Shown one piece after another: positions 17,390 to 26,897 of a DNA stretch of 55,901 nt. Each line of letters opens with the position of its first letter. Position 1 is the stretch's first letter. The notes beneath the pieces are model-generated. The model saw only the letters and a list, made by a program, of their open reading frames with translations, had not been told where the DNA came from and searched no databases. Source of the DNA: Rhizobacter sp. (GTDB taxonomy: Bacteria; Pseudomonadota; Gammaproteobacteria; Burkholderiales; Burkholderiaceae_C); NCBI GenBank assembly GCA_025350965.1, contig JANXWV010000073.1:1-55901 (forward strand), read 5' to 3'. The position numbers and the translations under genes are program-made.

Positions 17390-19714
17390 ATGCCCAACGC
17401 CCCGTCGACCGCGCCCGCTGCCGCAACCGGCCGGCAAAACACCTGGCCGAGCCGCACATCGCCCACGTGGACAGGCCAACCCAACGGGCTGTTCGACTCT
17501 GAACTCGATGCCCCGCTCAGTCACCCGACGGGCGAGGTGGCGGCCCCGCCAGCGCTGCGCTGGACCGGTTGGCGCCTGCGCCTGCTGATCGGCGGCGCAC
17601 TGCTCGGCTGCGTGCTCTGGCTCGGCCTGCTTCGCACGCTGATGGCCGTGCCGCACCTCGATGCCGTGTGGCGCGCCACTGGCAGCACACCGCCGGCCAT
17701 CGCACTGGTGTCGAGCCGGGAGCCCACGCTTGCAGCGCATGCCGGCCAGGTGCTCGTCGGCATCGTCGGCGGGGAGGCGTCGGTCGCAATCACCGACGCA
17801 AGCGCGTTGCCGCATTCGCCGCGCTGGCAGGTGCGCGACGCAGCGCGCCTGCAGTTGCAGGCCGTGTACGAGCAACTCGCGGTCGTGATGGCGCAGGCGC
17901 GCGTCAAGCTGTTCTTCGCCGATGGCACACAGGCCGAGGTGTCGCCGCAGCCACGCGGCATGGCCGGGCTGCCGCTGCCGTTCTGGGTGCTGTCCGCGTT
18001 CGGGATGGCGCTCTACGTGATGGCGTTGATCGTGGCACTCGGCCACCTGAGCGCGCGCCACTGGCTGTATGGCGTGATGGCGTTGTGCCAGGCCTGCAAC
18101 TTGGTTTTCATGGCCATCGAGTCGGTGTTCGACTTCGGAATGGCCGCGCCGTTCGCGCGCCTGGACATGCCGGTGCGCATGGCGCTCGACCTGATCACGG
18201 GTGCAGCGCTGGTGAGTGCCGCGTGCCTGCACCCGCGGCGCCTTCCAGGCTCGGGCTGGCTGGCGCTTGCGGGCTGGGCGCTGGCGCTCGGGCTGGCAGG
18301 CGCGCACGCGGCCGGCGTGGTCACGCATGTGTGGTGGTGGACCCAAGGCACGGTGATCGCGCTGCTTCTGATGGCCATTGCGCTGCTGAGCTGGTCGTAC
18401 CAGATCGAGCCGCACCCGTTCGCGGTCGTGATGCGCCGGTTCAGTGTGGTGACTCTGGTGACGTGGTCGCTTCTGACAGCCGCGCTCGCCGCGGCCGACG
18501 GCGTTCCCGGAACCGCGCACGACGTGGCCGATGTGGGCTCGCTCGTCTGGTATGTGTTCCTCGGTGCGCTGCTGCTGCTGGTGCCGTTCCTGGCCAAGTC
18601 ACAGAGCCTCATGCGCGAGTTCGCGCTGCTGGCGGCGATCACCACCGTGGCCACTTCGCTCGACCTGTTGTTCGTCGCGGGCCTGACGCTCGAACGCTTC
18701 ACCTCGCTCGCGTTGTCGCTGGCCTTGTCGTTGGCGGTCTATGCGGCTGCGCGTCAATGGATCATGAACCAGGCGCGCGCTAGCAGCACCTCGACCACCG
18801 AGCGCATGTTCGAGCAGCTCTACCGCATCGCGCGCGAAGTCGAAGCCCAGCCAGAACGCACACCGACATTGCTGTCTCAGTTGCTGAGCGAGCTGTTCGA
18901 GCCGCTGGACATCACGGTCGTGGAACGGCGCGCCGGTCAGAGCCGCTTGGCCGGTGACGGCTCGAGCCTGCTGGTGCCGGTGCCGAACCTGAGCGGCGAC
19001 GCCGGCGCACCCCGCAGCGCGCTGATGGTCCGGTTCGCACAGCGCGGGCGCCGGCTCTTCACGTCGGAAGACGCGCGTCTGGCGAACCGCATCGTCGAGC
19101 AACTCAAGCGCGCGGTGCACTTCGACAAGGCGGTCGAGCAGGGTCGCAAGGAAGAGCGGCTGCGCCTGGCGCAAGACCTGCACGACGATATCGGCGCGCG
19201 CCTGCTCACGCTCATGTACAAGGCCCAGTCGCCGGAGATGGAAGACTACGTGCGCCACACGCTGCAAGACCTGAAGACGCTCACACGCGGTCTGGCTGCG
19301 TCGAACCACCGGCTCTCGCATGCGGCGGCGGAATGGAAGACCGACCTCGCGCACCGCCTGTCGGCCGCGCACGTGGAACTGAAGTGGTCGTTCGTGTTCG
19401 ACGACGACATCCTGCTCACGGTGGTGCACTGGTCGGCACTGACGCGCGTGCTGCGGGAACTGGTGAGCAACGCCATCGCACATTCGCAGGCGCAGCAACT
19501 CGAGGTCGACTTCCGGCTCGAGAACGACCGCATCGAACTCACCATCACCGACAACGGCATCGGCCGCAACCCCCGCGCCTGGTCCCATGGCCTGGGTTTG
19601 GGCGGCGTGCGCAAGCGCGTCAAGCAACTCGGCGGCGACGTCGAATGGCGCGAAGCCGGGCCGCGCGGCATCAGTTGCAGGGTGACGATCCGGGAGCTGT
19701 CGGCGCGCTGGTGA
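17390..19714 (+). CDS. NarL-type sensor histidine kinase, multi-spanning membrane sensor
   Basis: A 774-residue kinase. A first membrane helix (LLIGGALLGCVLWLGLL) and a periplasmic region of about 110 residues are followed by a block of six or seven hydrophobic helices (roughly residues 185-465), then a GAF-like stretch, the H-box EERLRLAQDLHDDIGARLLT with the phospho-accepting His, and an HATPase domain with LVSNAIAHSQA, ITDNGIGRNP and GLGLGGVRKRVKQLGG. The organisation resembles 7TM-type sensors of the HPK7 (NarX/DegS-like) group. MPNAPST at 17390 is preferred; an in-frame GTG at 17309 would add a Cys-Ala-rich leader. Signal unknown; partner is the regulator just upstream. Confidence 0.88.
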   Translation: MPNAPSTAPAAATGRQNTWPSRTSPTWTGQPNGLFDSELDAPLSHPTGEVAAPPALRWTGWRLRLLIGGALLGCVLWLGLLRTLMAVPHLDAVWRATGSTPPAIALVSSREPTLAAHAGQVLVGIVGGEASVAITDASALPHSPRWQVRDAARLQLQAVYEQLAVVMAQARVKLFFADGTQAEVSPQPRGMAGLPLPFWVLSAFGMALYVMALIVALGHLSARHWLYGVMALCQACNLVFMAIESVFDFGMAAPFARLDMPVRMALDLITGAALVSAACLHPRRLPGSGWLALAGWALALGLAGAHAAGVVTHVWWWTQGTVIALLLMAIALLSWSYQIEPHPFAVVMRRFSVVTLVTWSLLTAALAAADGVPGTAHDVADVGSLVWYVFLGALLLLVPFLAKSQSLMREFALLAAITTVATSLDLLFVAGLTLERFTSLALSLALSLAVYAAARQWIMNQARASSTSTTERMFEQLYRIAREVEAQPERTPTLLSQLLSELFEPLDITVVERRAGQSRLAGDGSSLLVPVPNLSGDAGAPRSALMVRFAQRGRRLFTSEDARLANRIVEQLKRAVHFDKAVEQGRKEERLRLAQDLHDDIGARLLTLMYKAQSPEMEDYVRHTLQDLKTLTRGLAASNHRLSHAAAEWKTDLAHRLSAAHVELKWSFVFDDDILLTVVHWSALTRVLRELVSNAIAHSQAQQLEVDFRLENDRIELTITDNGIGRNPRAWSHGLGLGGVRKRVKQLGGDVEWREAGPRGISCRVTIRELSARW

Positions 19715-19741
19715 GAGTGGCCTGACGTTGGCGCAACAGAA

Positions 19742-19773
19742 ACAAAAACGGCCTCCCGAAATGGGAGGCCGTT
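19742..19773 (-). terminator. Rho-independent terminator after tRNA-His
   Basis: An 11-bp perfect stem (AACGGCCTCCC / GGGAGGCCGTT) with a five-base loop. On the minus strand the stem is followed by TTTTTG, so it ends the tRNA-His transcript; it may also stop the kinase transcript from the other side. Confidence 0.85.
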
Positions 19774-19794
19774 GCCGACTAAATTTGGATCAGA

Positions 19795-19871
19795 TGGGGT
19801 GGCTGATGGGGCTCGAACCCACGACAACAGGAATCACAATCCTGGACTCTACCAACTGAGCTACAGCCACC
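19795..19871 (-). tRNA. tRNA-His (anticodon GUG)
   Basis: A 77-base tRNA including encoded CCA. The acceptor stem has the extra 5' G typical of tRNA-His (GGTGGCTGT... pairing with ...AGCCACC). D arm AGCTCAGTTGGTAGAG, anticodon loop ATTGTGAT with GTG, and T arm GTGGGTTCGAGCCCCAT are all present. It stands alone between ppiD and the kinase gene. Confidence 0.97.
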
Positions 19872-19882
19872 GCAGAGGGCGA

Positions 19883-19888
19883 ATTATA
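19883..19888 (-). promoter_or_regulatory. -10 element of the tRNA-His promoter
   Basis: Perfect TATAAT on the minus strand, 12 bases before the tRNA 5' end. No good -35 is visible; the expected position lies in an 8-bp inverted repeat (19894-19911, CGTGTCGG/CCGACACG with a two-base loop), which may instead be the ppiD terminator stem or an operator. Confidence 0.55.
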
Positions 19889-19933
19889 GCGGACGTGTCG
19901 GGGCCGACACGCCGCTGAACGTCTTTCAGTTCA

Positions 19934-21871
19934 TCACTTGCCAGACCCGCTGGCCGCGTTCGCCGCGGGCTCCACCGCAACCAGCGCGCCAGGCTTGATT
20001 TCCACCTTGAAGCGCGTTTTCAGCGCGGCGTAGTAGGCCTGCGATTCGGCATCCCCCCAGGCTTGTGCGTACTGCGTCTGCGCACGCGAGGCATCGGCGA
20101 CCATCGGGTCGCGGCCGAGCACCTTGACGATGCGCGCGACGGCGTAGCCGGCATCGCCCAGGTCGGCGCCGACGATCGCCGGCACGGTGGCGGCGGGAGC
20201 CTTCAGCACCGCGTCAAGCAAGGGGCCGTTCAGGTCCTTCGGCTGCACGCGCGACACGGTCTGCGCGGCGTCCGCCAACGCGGTGGCGGGCGCGGCGCGC
20301 AGCTCGGCCAGTCGCGCTTCGCCCAGCTTGCGGGCCATCGCAGCGGCTTGCACGGTGACCAGGCGCTCGCGCACGCGTGCCTTCACGTCAGCCAGCGGCA
20401 ACTGGTGTGCGGCTTCGTATTTGACGATGCGGCCCGACACCATCGTGCTCGGCGCCACCTCCACAGCCTCGGTGTTGCGCTTGTTGCGAAGCGCATCGTT
20501 GCCGAACAGGGCTTCAATGAACTTCGGGTTCGCCAACGCACCCGCGGCGCCCGGAACGCCGCTGCGCGTTACGTTTTGCGCCGTGCGCAGTTCGAGCTTG
20601 AACTTGTCGACCGCGGGCTTCAGGCTGTCGGGCTGCTCGTACACCATGTTGGTGAACTCGACCGCGACTTCTGAGAACCGCTTTTGCGCGAGCTGGGTCT
20701 TGACCTCGTTCTCGATCTCGGCGCGCACCGAATCGAACGGGCGCTTTTCGCCACCGCGCACGGCGGTGACCTTGATGATGTGGAAACCGAAGTCGCTCTC
20801 GACGACACCGCTGGTCTCATCGGGCTTGAGGCCGAACGCCGCGTCTTCGAACTGCTTGACCATCGCGCCGCGACCGAAGAAGTCGAGGTCGCCGCCCTTC
20901 TCTGCCGAACCCGGGTCTTCCGAGTTCTTGCGCGCCAGGTCTGCAAACGCAGCCGGGTTCTTCTTCACTTCGGTAAGCAGCGCCTCGGCCTTGGCCTTCG
21001 CCTTGGCGCGGTCGGCGGCGGGCGCATCTTTCTCGGCCTTGATCAGGATGTGGCTGGCGCGCCGCTCTTCGGGCGAGGTGTAGCGCTTCTCGTTGGTGGC
21101 GTAGTAGTCACGCAGGTCCTTGTCGGACACGGTCACGCCGCCTTTGAGCGCGGCGAGGTCGAGCACCACGTACTCGATGCCGGCCTGCTCCGGCGCTTCG
21201 AACTGCTTTGCGTTGGCCGGGTCTTTGTAGAACTTCTCGATGTCGGCGTCGGTCGGGTTGACCTTGTCGAGCATGTCTTTCGTGGCGAAGCGCTGTACCT
21301 GCACTTCGCGCTGCTGGAACATCGCATCGAGCGCCGAGGCCGTGGCGCTGACCGGTGCAATGACGCTGCCGCCCAGCCCCACCACCACCTGGCGCAGTGA
21401 CAGGTCTTGCCGCAGGCGCTGCGCGAAGACTTCCGACGACATGCCCTGTGCCGCGAGCGCTTCCTTGTTGACGCTGCCGTCGGGGTTGCGCAGGAACGCG
21501 AACTGCGGGTCGGTGGCGAACAGGCGCGTCAGGCGGTCGTCGGTGGTCACGAGGTGCAGTTTGTCGACGGCGGCGAGCATCACGCGCTCGCGCACCACGG
21601 CGTCGAGCGACTGCCGCTTCATCTCGGGCGTGTCGAACACCTTCGCGTCGAGGTTGGGCATCTGCCGGCGCGCGCGTTCAATCTGGTCGCGTTGCGCGTT
21701 GTCCCACTCGGGGCGGGTGATTTTGCGGCCATCGACCGTTGCGACGATGGCGTTCTGGTCGTTGTTGAAGCCGCTGTAGCCCTGGATGCCGACGAACACG
21801 AACGACGGGAAGATCACCAGCACCAACAGGAACTGCAAGATGCGCGTGTGCTTGCGGAAGAAGTCAAACAT
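19934..21871 (-). CDS. ppiD: Peptidyl-prolyl isomerase PpiD (SurA_N plus parvulin)
   Basis: A 645-residue periplasmic chaperone anchored by one N-terminal helix ([21 protein letters not shown]). Next come a SurA-like N-terminal chaperone domain ([23 protein letters not shown]), a parvulin domain near 265-370 ([36 protein letters not shown]) and a long C-terminal SurA-like segment. The architecture and length match PpiD, which assists outer-membrane and secreted protein folding at the Sec exit. Single gene with tRNA-His downstream. Confidence 0.93.
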   Translation of the reverse strand: MFDFFRKHTRILQFLLVLVIFPSFVFVGIQGYSGFNNDQNAIVATVDGRKITRPEWDNAQRDQIERARRQMPNLDAKVFDTPEMKRQSLDAVVRERVMLAAVDKLHLVTTDDRLTRLFATDPQFAFLRNPDGSVNKEALAAQGMSSEVFAQRLRQDLSLRQVVVGLGGSVIAPVSATASALDAMFQQREVQVQRFATKDMLDKVNPTDADIEKFYKDPANAKQFEAPEQAGIEYVVLDLAALKGGVTVSDKDLRDYYATNEKRYTSPEERRASHILIKAEKDAPAADRAKAKAKAEALLTEVKKNPAAFADLARKNSEDPGSAEKGGDLDFFGRGAMVKQFEDAAFGLKPDETSGVVESDFGFHIIKVTAVRGGEKRPFDSVRAEIENEVKTQLAQKRFSEVAVEFTNMVYEQPDSLKPAVDKFKLELRTAQNVTRSGVPGAAGALANPKFIEALFGNDALRNKRNTEAVEVAPSTMVSGRIVKYEAAHQLPLADVKARVRERLVTVQAAAMARKLGEARLAELRAAPATALADAAQTVSRVQPKDLNGPLLDAVLKAPAATVPAIVGADLGDAGYAVARIVKVLGRDPMVADASRAQTQYAQAWGDAESQAYYAALKTRFKVEIKPGALVAVEPAANAASGSGK

Positions 21872-21927
21872 CGGAAGCCTCGGTCAACGTATCACTTGCG
21901 CCGCAGTGGCTGCAAGGGCTCAAACGA

Positions 21928-21953
21928 CAAAGGCGAACCTCGGTTCGCCTTTG
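21928..21953 (-). terminator. Terminator hairpin after the M20 amidohydrolase gene
   Basis: A perfect 12-bp stem (CAAAGGCGAACC / GGTTCGCCTTTG) with a two-base loop, between the amidohydrolase stop at 22022 and ppiD. On the minus strand it is followed by a broken T stretch (TCGTTT), giving an acceptable intrinsic terminator. Confidence 0.65.
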
Positions 21954-22021
21954 ACTGCTTTAGCCCACGATTCTAGTCGACCCGCAGGGCGTGTCAGGCC
22001 GTGTGCATCAGACCATCTGCA

Positions 22022-23206
22022 TCAAGCCAGATAGGCCTGCGCCAGCGTCACCCAGAAGCTCGCCGTCGTTGGCAGGATCTCGTCGTTGAAGTCGTAACCG
22101 GTGTTGTGCACCATGCAGCCCGGCCCCGTGCCGGGGCGGCCGTCACCATTGCCGACGATGAAGTAGCTGCCGGGCACGGCGTTCAGCATGAAGGCGAAGT
22201 CGTCGCTGGCTTGCAAGGGCGCCATGTTCTGAATCAACGCCTGCTCGCCCATCGCCTGCAGCGCCACCCTCTGCGCAAAGGCCGTGGCCGCCGCGTCGTT
22301 GATGCATGGGGGTGACTTCCATTGGTAGTCGACCAGCGCGGTGGCCCCATGCACCGCCGCTTGCGCCTGCGCCATGGCCGTGATGCGGTCACGCAGAAAG
22401 GCCCGCACCTCGGGCCGGCGCGCCCGCACCGACAGCTTCAGCTCGGCCTGCGCCGGAATCACATTGGGCGCGTTGCCCGCGTGCACCGCGCCCACCGTGA
22501 CCACGGCCATGTCGTTGGGGTCGACTTCGCGTGACACCAGCGTTTGCAGCGCGATGATCAAGTGCGCCGCCACCATGATCGGGTCGACCGTGGTGTGCGG
22601 CATGGCGCCGTGGCCGCCCTTGCCGTCGATGGTGATCACGGCGGTGTCGGACGAGCTGTAGATCACACCCGCAAGAAACCCGAACTGCCCCGCCGGGAAG
22701 CCGGGCTCGTTGTGAAAGGCGTAGATCGCATCGCACGGGAAGCGCACGAACAGGCCTTCCTGGACCATCTTGTGCGCGCCCATCAGGCCTTCTTCGGCGG
22801 GCTGGAAAATCAAGTTCAAGGTGCCGTTGAAGGCCTTGCTGGTGGCCAGAATTTGCGCCGCCGCGAGCAGCGTGGCGGTGTGGCCGTCGTGGCCGCAAGC
22901 GTGCATGCGGCCGATGCGGCGGCTGGCATACGGCAAGCCGGTGGTTTCGGTCATGGGCAGTGCGTCCATGTCGGCGCGCAGGCCCAGGCGCAGCGGCCCA
23001 TCGCCCACCTTCAGCGTGCCCACCACGCCGGTGCCGCCGAGACCGCGGTGCACGGCATAGCCCCAGCGCGCGAGCCTGTCGGCCACCAGATCGGAGGTCT
23101 CGAACTCCTGGTAGCCCAGCTCCGGGTTCGCGTGGATCTGCCGGCGCAGGCTGACCATCTCGTCGGTCGCGGCGCGAATGCCGGGGTGGATGGTTGCGTC
23201 GATCAT
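22022..23206 (-). CDS. M20 family amidohydrolase (hippurate hydrolase type)
   Basis: A 394-residue metallo-amidase of the M20D group that hydrolyses N-acyl amino acids. Motifs in order: LRRQIHANPELGYQEFET, GLRADMDALPM, HACGHDGHTATLL with metal-binding Cys and His, FQPAEEGLMGAHKMV, the dimerisation domain KGGHGAMPHTTVDP, and FMLNAVPGSYFIVGNGD near the C-terminus. The frame stays open far upstream on this strand opposite the ABC genes, but MIDATIHPG is the natural family start. It is divergent from the ABC importer, whose first gene starts 123 bases away; a shared substrate such as an acylated amino acid or peptide is possible but unproven. Confidence 0.93.
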   Translation of the reverse strand: MIDATIHPGIRAATDEMVSLRRQIHANPELGYQEFETSDLVADRLARWGYAVHRGLGGTGVVGTLKVGDGPLRLGLRADMDALPMTETTGLPYASRRIGRMHACGHDGHTATLLAAAQILATSKAFNGTLNLIFQPAEEGLMGAHKMVQEGLFVRFPCDAIYAFHNEPGFPAGQFGFLAGVIYSSSDTAVITIDGKGGHGAMPHTTVDPIMVAAHLIIALQTLVSREVDPNDMAVVTVGAVHAGNAPNVIPAQAELKLSVRARRPEVRAFLRDRITAMAQAQAAVHGATALVDYQWKSPPCINDAAATAFAQRVALQAMGEQALIQNMAPLQASDDFAFMLNAVPGSYFIVGNGDGRPGTGPGCMVHNTGYDFNDEILPTTASFWVTLAQAYLA

Positions 23207-23329
23207 GTCCAGGCCTTGTGGAGCGGCATTGCGGGCGGGCTGGCCGCGAACATCGCTGGGTACACTTTCTGCATCGATGGCCCATCTTAGTGGCCTGGCT
23301 GCGGCCGTGCACCAACAAGAGAACACGCG

Positions 23330-24925
23330 ATGACCGACACCACCGCAAGCTTCCGGCCCAGTCGCCGCCAGGTCAACCTCGGCGCATTGGCGCTGGCCTC
23401 GGGGCTGACCCTGCCTCAGGTCGGCCGCGCCGCCACCGGCAAGGGCACGGCCGTTCTCGGCATCGATGCCGACCCGCCCACGCTGAATCTGGGCACCACC
23501 ACCGACTTCGCCGCCGGCGACGTGGCCGCGAAGATCCTCGAAGGCCTGATCTGGCTCGACCCGCAGTACAACGCCCGGCCGTCGCTCGCCACGGCCTGGA
23601 GCGTCTCGCCCGACGGCAAGTCTTGGCGCTTCACGCTCCGCAAGGGCGTGAAGTGGCACGACGGGCGCGACTTCAGCAGCGCCGACGTGAAGTTCTCGTT
23701 GATGGAGGTGATCGGCAAGCTGCACCCCCGCGCCGCCCCGGTGTTCAAGACCCTGGGCCTGGAAGTCGACACACCCGACGCCACCACGGTGGTCGTGAAA
23801 CTGCAGAAGGCCTACGCACCGTTCCTGTCGCAGATGACGGTGTTCGACGCGCCAATGCTGCCGCGCCACCTGTACGAAGGCACGAACGTCGGCACCAACC
23901 CGGCGAACCAGAAACCGGTCGGCACCGGGCCGTTCAAGCTGGCCGAGTGGAAGCGCGGTGCCAGCATCAAGCTCGTGCGGAACGATGCCTATTGGGATGG
24001 CGACAAACCCTTCCTGGAAGCCATCATCTTCCAGGTGATCCCGCAGGCCGCCAACCGCGTGCCCGCGCTGCAGGCCGGCGAGATCGACGAGTTGCTCGAC
24101 TTCTACACCCCCAAGCCCGAAGTGCCGCGCATCCTGGCCGACAAGGCGCTGGCGCCCCGGCGCAGCGTCAACATCCCGGCCATCTACTTCATGATGTTCA
24201 ACACGCAGTCGCCGCAGGTCGCGAAGAAGGAGGTCCGGCATGCGCTGGCCATCGCGATCGACCGGCCGCGCCTCGTCAAGCAGGCGATGAACGGCATTGC
24301 ACGGCCCGGCGCAGGCGCGTTCGGCGACGGCTTCAAGTGGTTGTTCAACGACGACGTGGCCTACGCGAAGAAGTACCCGTTCGACCCGGCCCGCGCCAAG
24401 GCCATGCTCGAGAAGGCGGGCATCAAGCCCGGTACGACGACGCTGCGCATGCCCTTCGACGTGAGCCGTGCGCAGATGCGCGCGCAGTCGCAGATCATCC
24501 AGGACAACCTGCGCCAGGTCGGCCTCGAGGTGAAGCTCGAACCGCTCGAGCGCTCGGTCTACTACGACCGCGTGTTCGCCAAACGCGACTTCGACCTGAT
24601 GCTCGGCTCGTACTTCTCGGCCGGCGACCCGGCCATCGGCTACACGCGTCTGTACAACACCTATACCGGCACCTCGCCGAACACCAATGCCAGCGGCTAC
24701 GCGAACCCCAAGGTCGACGAGTTGCTCACGCAGGCCGCCACGGCGGCGGACCGCGCGGTGCGCGCTGACCTGTACAGGCAGCTGCAGGTGATCCTGAACG
24801 AAGACCTGCCTGCGCTCGTGCTGTTCGACGAAGAGACGGTCGACACCGCCAGCAAGAAGCTCGGTGGCGTGTTCCCCGCGCTCGATGCGCGGGACCAATG
24901 GGCCGGTGTGAAGCGGCTCGATTGA
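23330..24925 (+). CDS. Dipeptide-type ABC substrate-binding protein (Tat-exported)
   Basis: A 531-residue cluster C binding protein (SBP_bac_5). The leader has a twin-arginine motif, SRRQVNLGALALASG, suggesting export by Tat. The mature part shows LEGLIWLDPQYNARPSLATAWSV and FTLRKGVKWHDGRDFSSADVKFS near residues 70-125, PVGTGPFKLAEWKRG and VRHALAIAIDRPRLV, all typical of DppA/OppA proteins. It begins an operon with two permeases and two ATPases. Ligand could be a peptide or, given the downstream nucleoside enzymes, another small molecule. Confidence 0.92.
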   Translation: MTDTTASFRPSRRQVNLGALALASGLTLPQVGRAATGKGTAVLGIDADPPTLNLGTTTDFAAGDVAAKILEGLIWLDPQYNARPSLATAWSVSPDGKSWRFTLRKGVKWHDGRDFSSADVKFSLMEVIGKLHPRAAPVFKTLGLEVDTPDATTVVVKLQKAYAPFLSQMTVFDAPMLPRHLYEGTNVGTNPANQKPVGTGPFKLAEWKRGASIKLVRNDAYWDGDKPFLEAIIFQVIPQAANRVPALQAGEIDELLDFYTPKPEVPRILADKALAPRRSVNIPAIYFMMFNTQSPQVAKKEVRHALAIAIDRPRLVKQAMNGIARPGAGAFGDGFKWLFNDDVAYAKKYPFDPARAKAMLEKAGIKPGTTTLRMPFDVSRAQMRAQSQIIQDNLRQVGLEVKLEPLERSVYYDRVFAKRDFDLMLGSYFSAGDPAIGYTRLYNTYTGTSPNTNASGYANPKVDELLTQAATAADRAVRADLYRQLQVILNEDLPALVLFDEETVDTASKKLGGVFPALDARDQWAGVKRLD

Positions 24926-24996
24926 TGCGCCTTGTTTCATGCAACACTGATCGACGCTGACCCACTGATGTCATCGCTGTTCGCGTCACGGCCCTC

Positions 24997-26001
24997 ATGA
25001 CCGCCTTCATCCTGCGCCGCCTGCTGCACGCCGTGCCGCTGCTGCTGGCGGTGGTGGTGCTCAACTTCCTGCTGATCGCATTCACGCCGGGCGACCCGAT
25101 CACCTTGCTGGTCGGCGACTTCCCTGCCCCGCCCGAGTACCTGGCGCAAATGCGCCACGAGTACGGCCTGGACCAGCCGCTGTGGGTGCAGTTGCTGCGC
25201 TACCTCGGCAAGGTGGCGGTGGGCGATTTCGGCTTCTCGTTCGCAAACCAGCAGCCGGTTGCAGCATTGATCTTCGACCGGCTCGGCGCCACGCTGGAGC
25301 TCACGCTCACTGCCCTGCTGTTCGCAAGCGCCTTCGGCATCGCGTTCGGTGTGATCGCCGCGCGCTCCGCATCAGCACGAAAGTACAACGGGGCCGAATC
25401 GACCACGGGGCGCGGCGTTGCCGACTCGGTGATCCAGGGCGCGTCATCGGCCGGCTACGCGGTGCCCGACTTCTGGCTCGGCCAGATCCTGATCCTGGTG
25501 TTCGCCATCGGTCTGGGCTGGCTGCCTTCGCAGGGCAACGCGCCGGTGCGCGGCTCGGCGCCCGGCTGGGCCGGCTGGGTGGCGCACCTGCCCTACCTCG
25601 TGCTGCCGGCGTTCGCGCTGTCGCTGCGCTACCTCACGCTCATTACCCGCATCACGCGCGCCGCGATGCTCGAAGTGATGGGGGCCGACTACATTCTTGC
25701 TGCCCGCGCGCGGGGTGCCAGCGAATGGACGGTGGTGGTCGTGCACGCACTGCGCAACGCCGCCGCACCGGTGCTCACGGTGATCGGCTACAACGTCGGT
25801 TTCGTGCTCGCCGGGTCGGCGCTCATCGAAGCCGTGTTCGCTTGGCCCGGCATCGGCAGGCTGCTGTTCGAGTCGATCTCGAAGCGCGATTACCCGGTGA
25901 TGCTGGCGATCCTGCTGATGATCTCGGTGACCGTTGTCATTGCCAACCTGGTGACCGACATCGTTCACCGCATGATCGACCCTCGAATCGAGCGCGCCTG
26001 A
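24997..26001 (+). CDS. ABC permease, DppB/OppB type
   Basis: A 334-residue inner-membrane permease. The N-terminus FILRRLLHAVPLLLAVVVLNFLL and the following FTPGDPITLLVG are typical of DppB. The EAA loop is ADYILAARARGASEWTVVVVHALRNA. Compared with the family pattern, the segment RSASARKYNGAESTTGRGV before GYAVPDFWLG is unusually hydrophilic and looks like a short in-frame insertion in a loop. Its stop overlaps the next ATG as TGATG. Confidence 0.92.
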   Translation: MTAFILRRLLHAVPLLLAVVVLNFLLIAFTPGDPITLLVGDFPAPPEYLAQMRHEYGLDQPLWVQLLRYLGKVAVGDFGFSFANQQPVAALIFDRLGATLELTLTALLFASAFGIAFGVIAARSASARKYNGAESTTGRGVADSVIQGASSAGYAVPDFWLGQILILVFAIGLGWLPSQGNAPVRGSAPGWAGWVAHLPYLVLPAFALSLRYLTLITRITRAAMLEVMGADYILAARARGASEWTVVVVHALRNAAAPVLTVIGYNVGFVLAGSALIEAVFAWPGIGRLLFESISKRDYPVMLAILLMISVTVVIANLVTDIVHRMIDPRIERA

Positions 26002-26867
26002 TGAGCGTGACAGCAAGCGCTGGTGCGCCTTTTCAGCGCCCGCCATTCCTGAGACTGCTGCTGCGCAAGGGCTCGACGAGGGCGGCGCTCGCCCTCATCG
26101 CGGCACTCGTTCTCGCCGCTGTGCTGGCACCGTGGGTCGTCGCCCACGATCCGCTGCGCGGCGGCAACGACGCGCTGCTCGCGCCGCTGGCAGCGGGCCA
26201 CTGGCTCGGCACCGACGACTTGGGGCGCGACCTGTGGGCCCGCGTGGTGTTCGGCGCGCGCATCTCGCTCACGGTGGGCATTGCCAGCGCGCTGTTCGCG
26301 GTGGTCGTTGGTGTGGCCGTCGGCGCGCTCGCGGGCTACTTCGGCGGCTGGATCGACGCGCTGCTGATGCGCGTGGCAGAGTTCTTCCAGACCCTGCCGC
26401 GCTTCGTGGTGGCGCTGATCGTGATTGCCCTGTTCGGCACCAGCGTGCTGAAGATGATCGTCGTCATCGCCGCGCTGTCGTGGCCGCAGCTGGCGCGCGT
26501 GGTGCGCGCCTCGGTGGCCACGCTGGCGCAGTCGCAATTCGTCGACGCGGCGCGCGTGGCCGGCATGGGCCACATGGCCATCATCGCGCGCGAGATCCTG
26601 CCGAACGCGGCAGCGCCGATCATCGTGCTCGGCTCGCTCGACATCGCGATGGCCATCCTGATCGAAGCCAGCCTGAGCTTCTTCGGGCTCGGCGACGCGA
26701 ACCACGTGTCGTGGGGCGCGATGCTGAGCGACGCGCAACAGTACTTGCGCAGCGCGTGGTGGATGTCGGTCTTCCCCGGGCTGGCCATCGCCTTGACCGT
26801 GCTGGCGTTCAACCTGCTCGGCGACGCGCTGAACGATGCGCTGAACCCTCGCGGGGCGGCCTGCTGA
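26001..26867 (+). CDS. ABC permease, DppC/OppC type
   Basis: A 288-residue second permease. The short cytoplasmic start is followed by the first helix (ALALIAALVLAAVLAPWVVA), the periplasmic motif HWLGTDDLGRDLWARVVFGARISL and the EAA loop QFVDAARVAGMGHMAIIAREILPN. The true start is the ATG at 26001, overlapping the previous stop by one base; the longer open frame upstream is a shadow of the dppB-like gene. Confidence 0.92.
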   Translation: MSVTASAGAPFQRPPFLRLLLRKGSTRAALALIAALVLAAVLAPWVVAHDPLRGGNDALLAPLAAGHWLGTDDLGRDLWARVVFGARISLTVGIASALFAVVVGVAVGALAGYFGGWIDALLMRVAEFFQTLPRFVVALIVIALFGTSVLKMIVVIAALSWPQLARVVRASVATLAQSQFVDAARVAGMGHMAIIAREILPNAAAPIIVLGSLDIAMAILIEASLSFFGLGDANHVSWGAMLSDAQQYLRSAWWMSVFPGLAIALTVLAFNLLGDALNDALNPRGAAC

Positions 26868-26897
26868 GCCCGTCGGCGCATGTTCGATGACCCACCC

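Noticed and set aside
17291..18520. A 409-codon minus-strand frame opposite the histidine kinase gene.
   Set aside because: His/Arg/Gln-rich shadow of a membrane-protein gene; no domain and no ribosome site.
22022..24940. A 972-codon open frame on the minus strand covering the amidohydrolase and the opposite strand of the ABC binding-protein gene.
   Set aside because: Only the last 394 codons are a real protein (M20 amidohydrolase). The upstream part is antisense to a clear binding protein and has the low-complexity His/Arg/Val composition of a GC-rich shadow.
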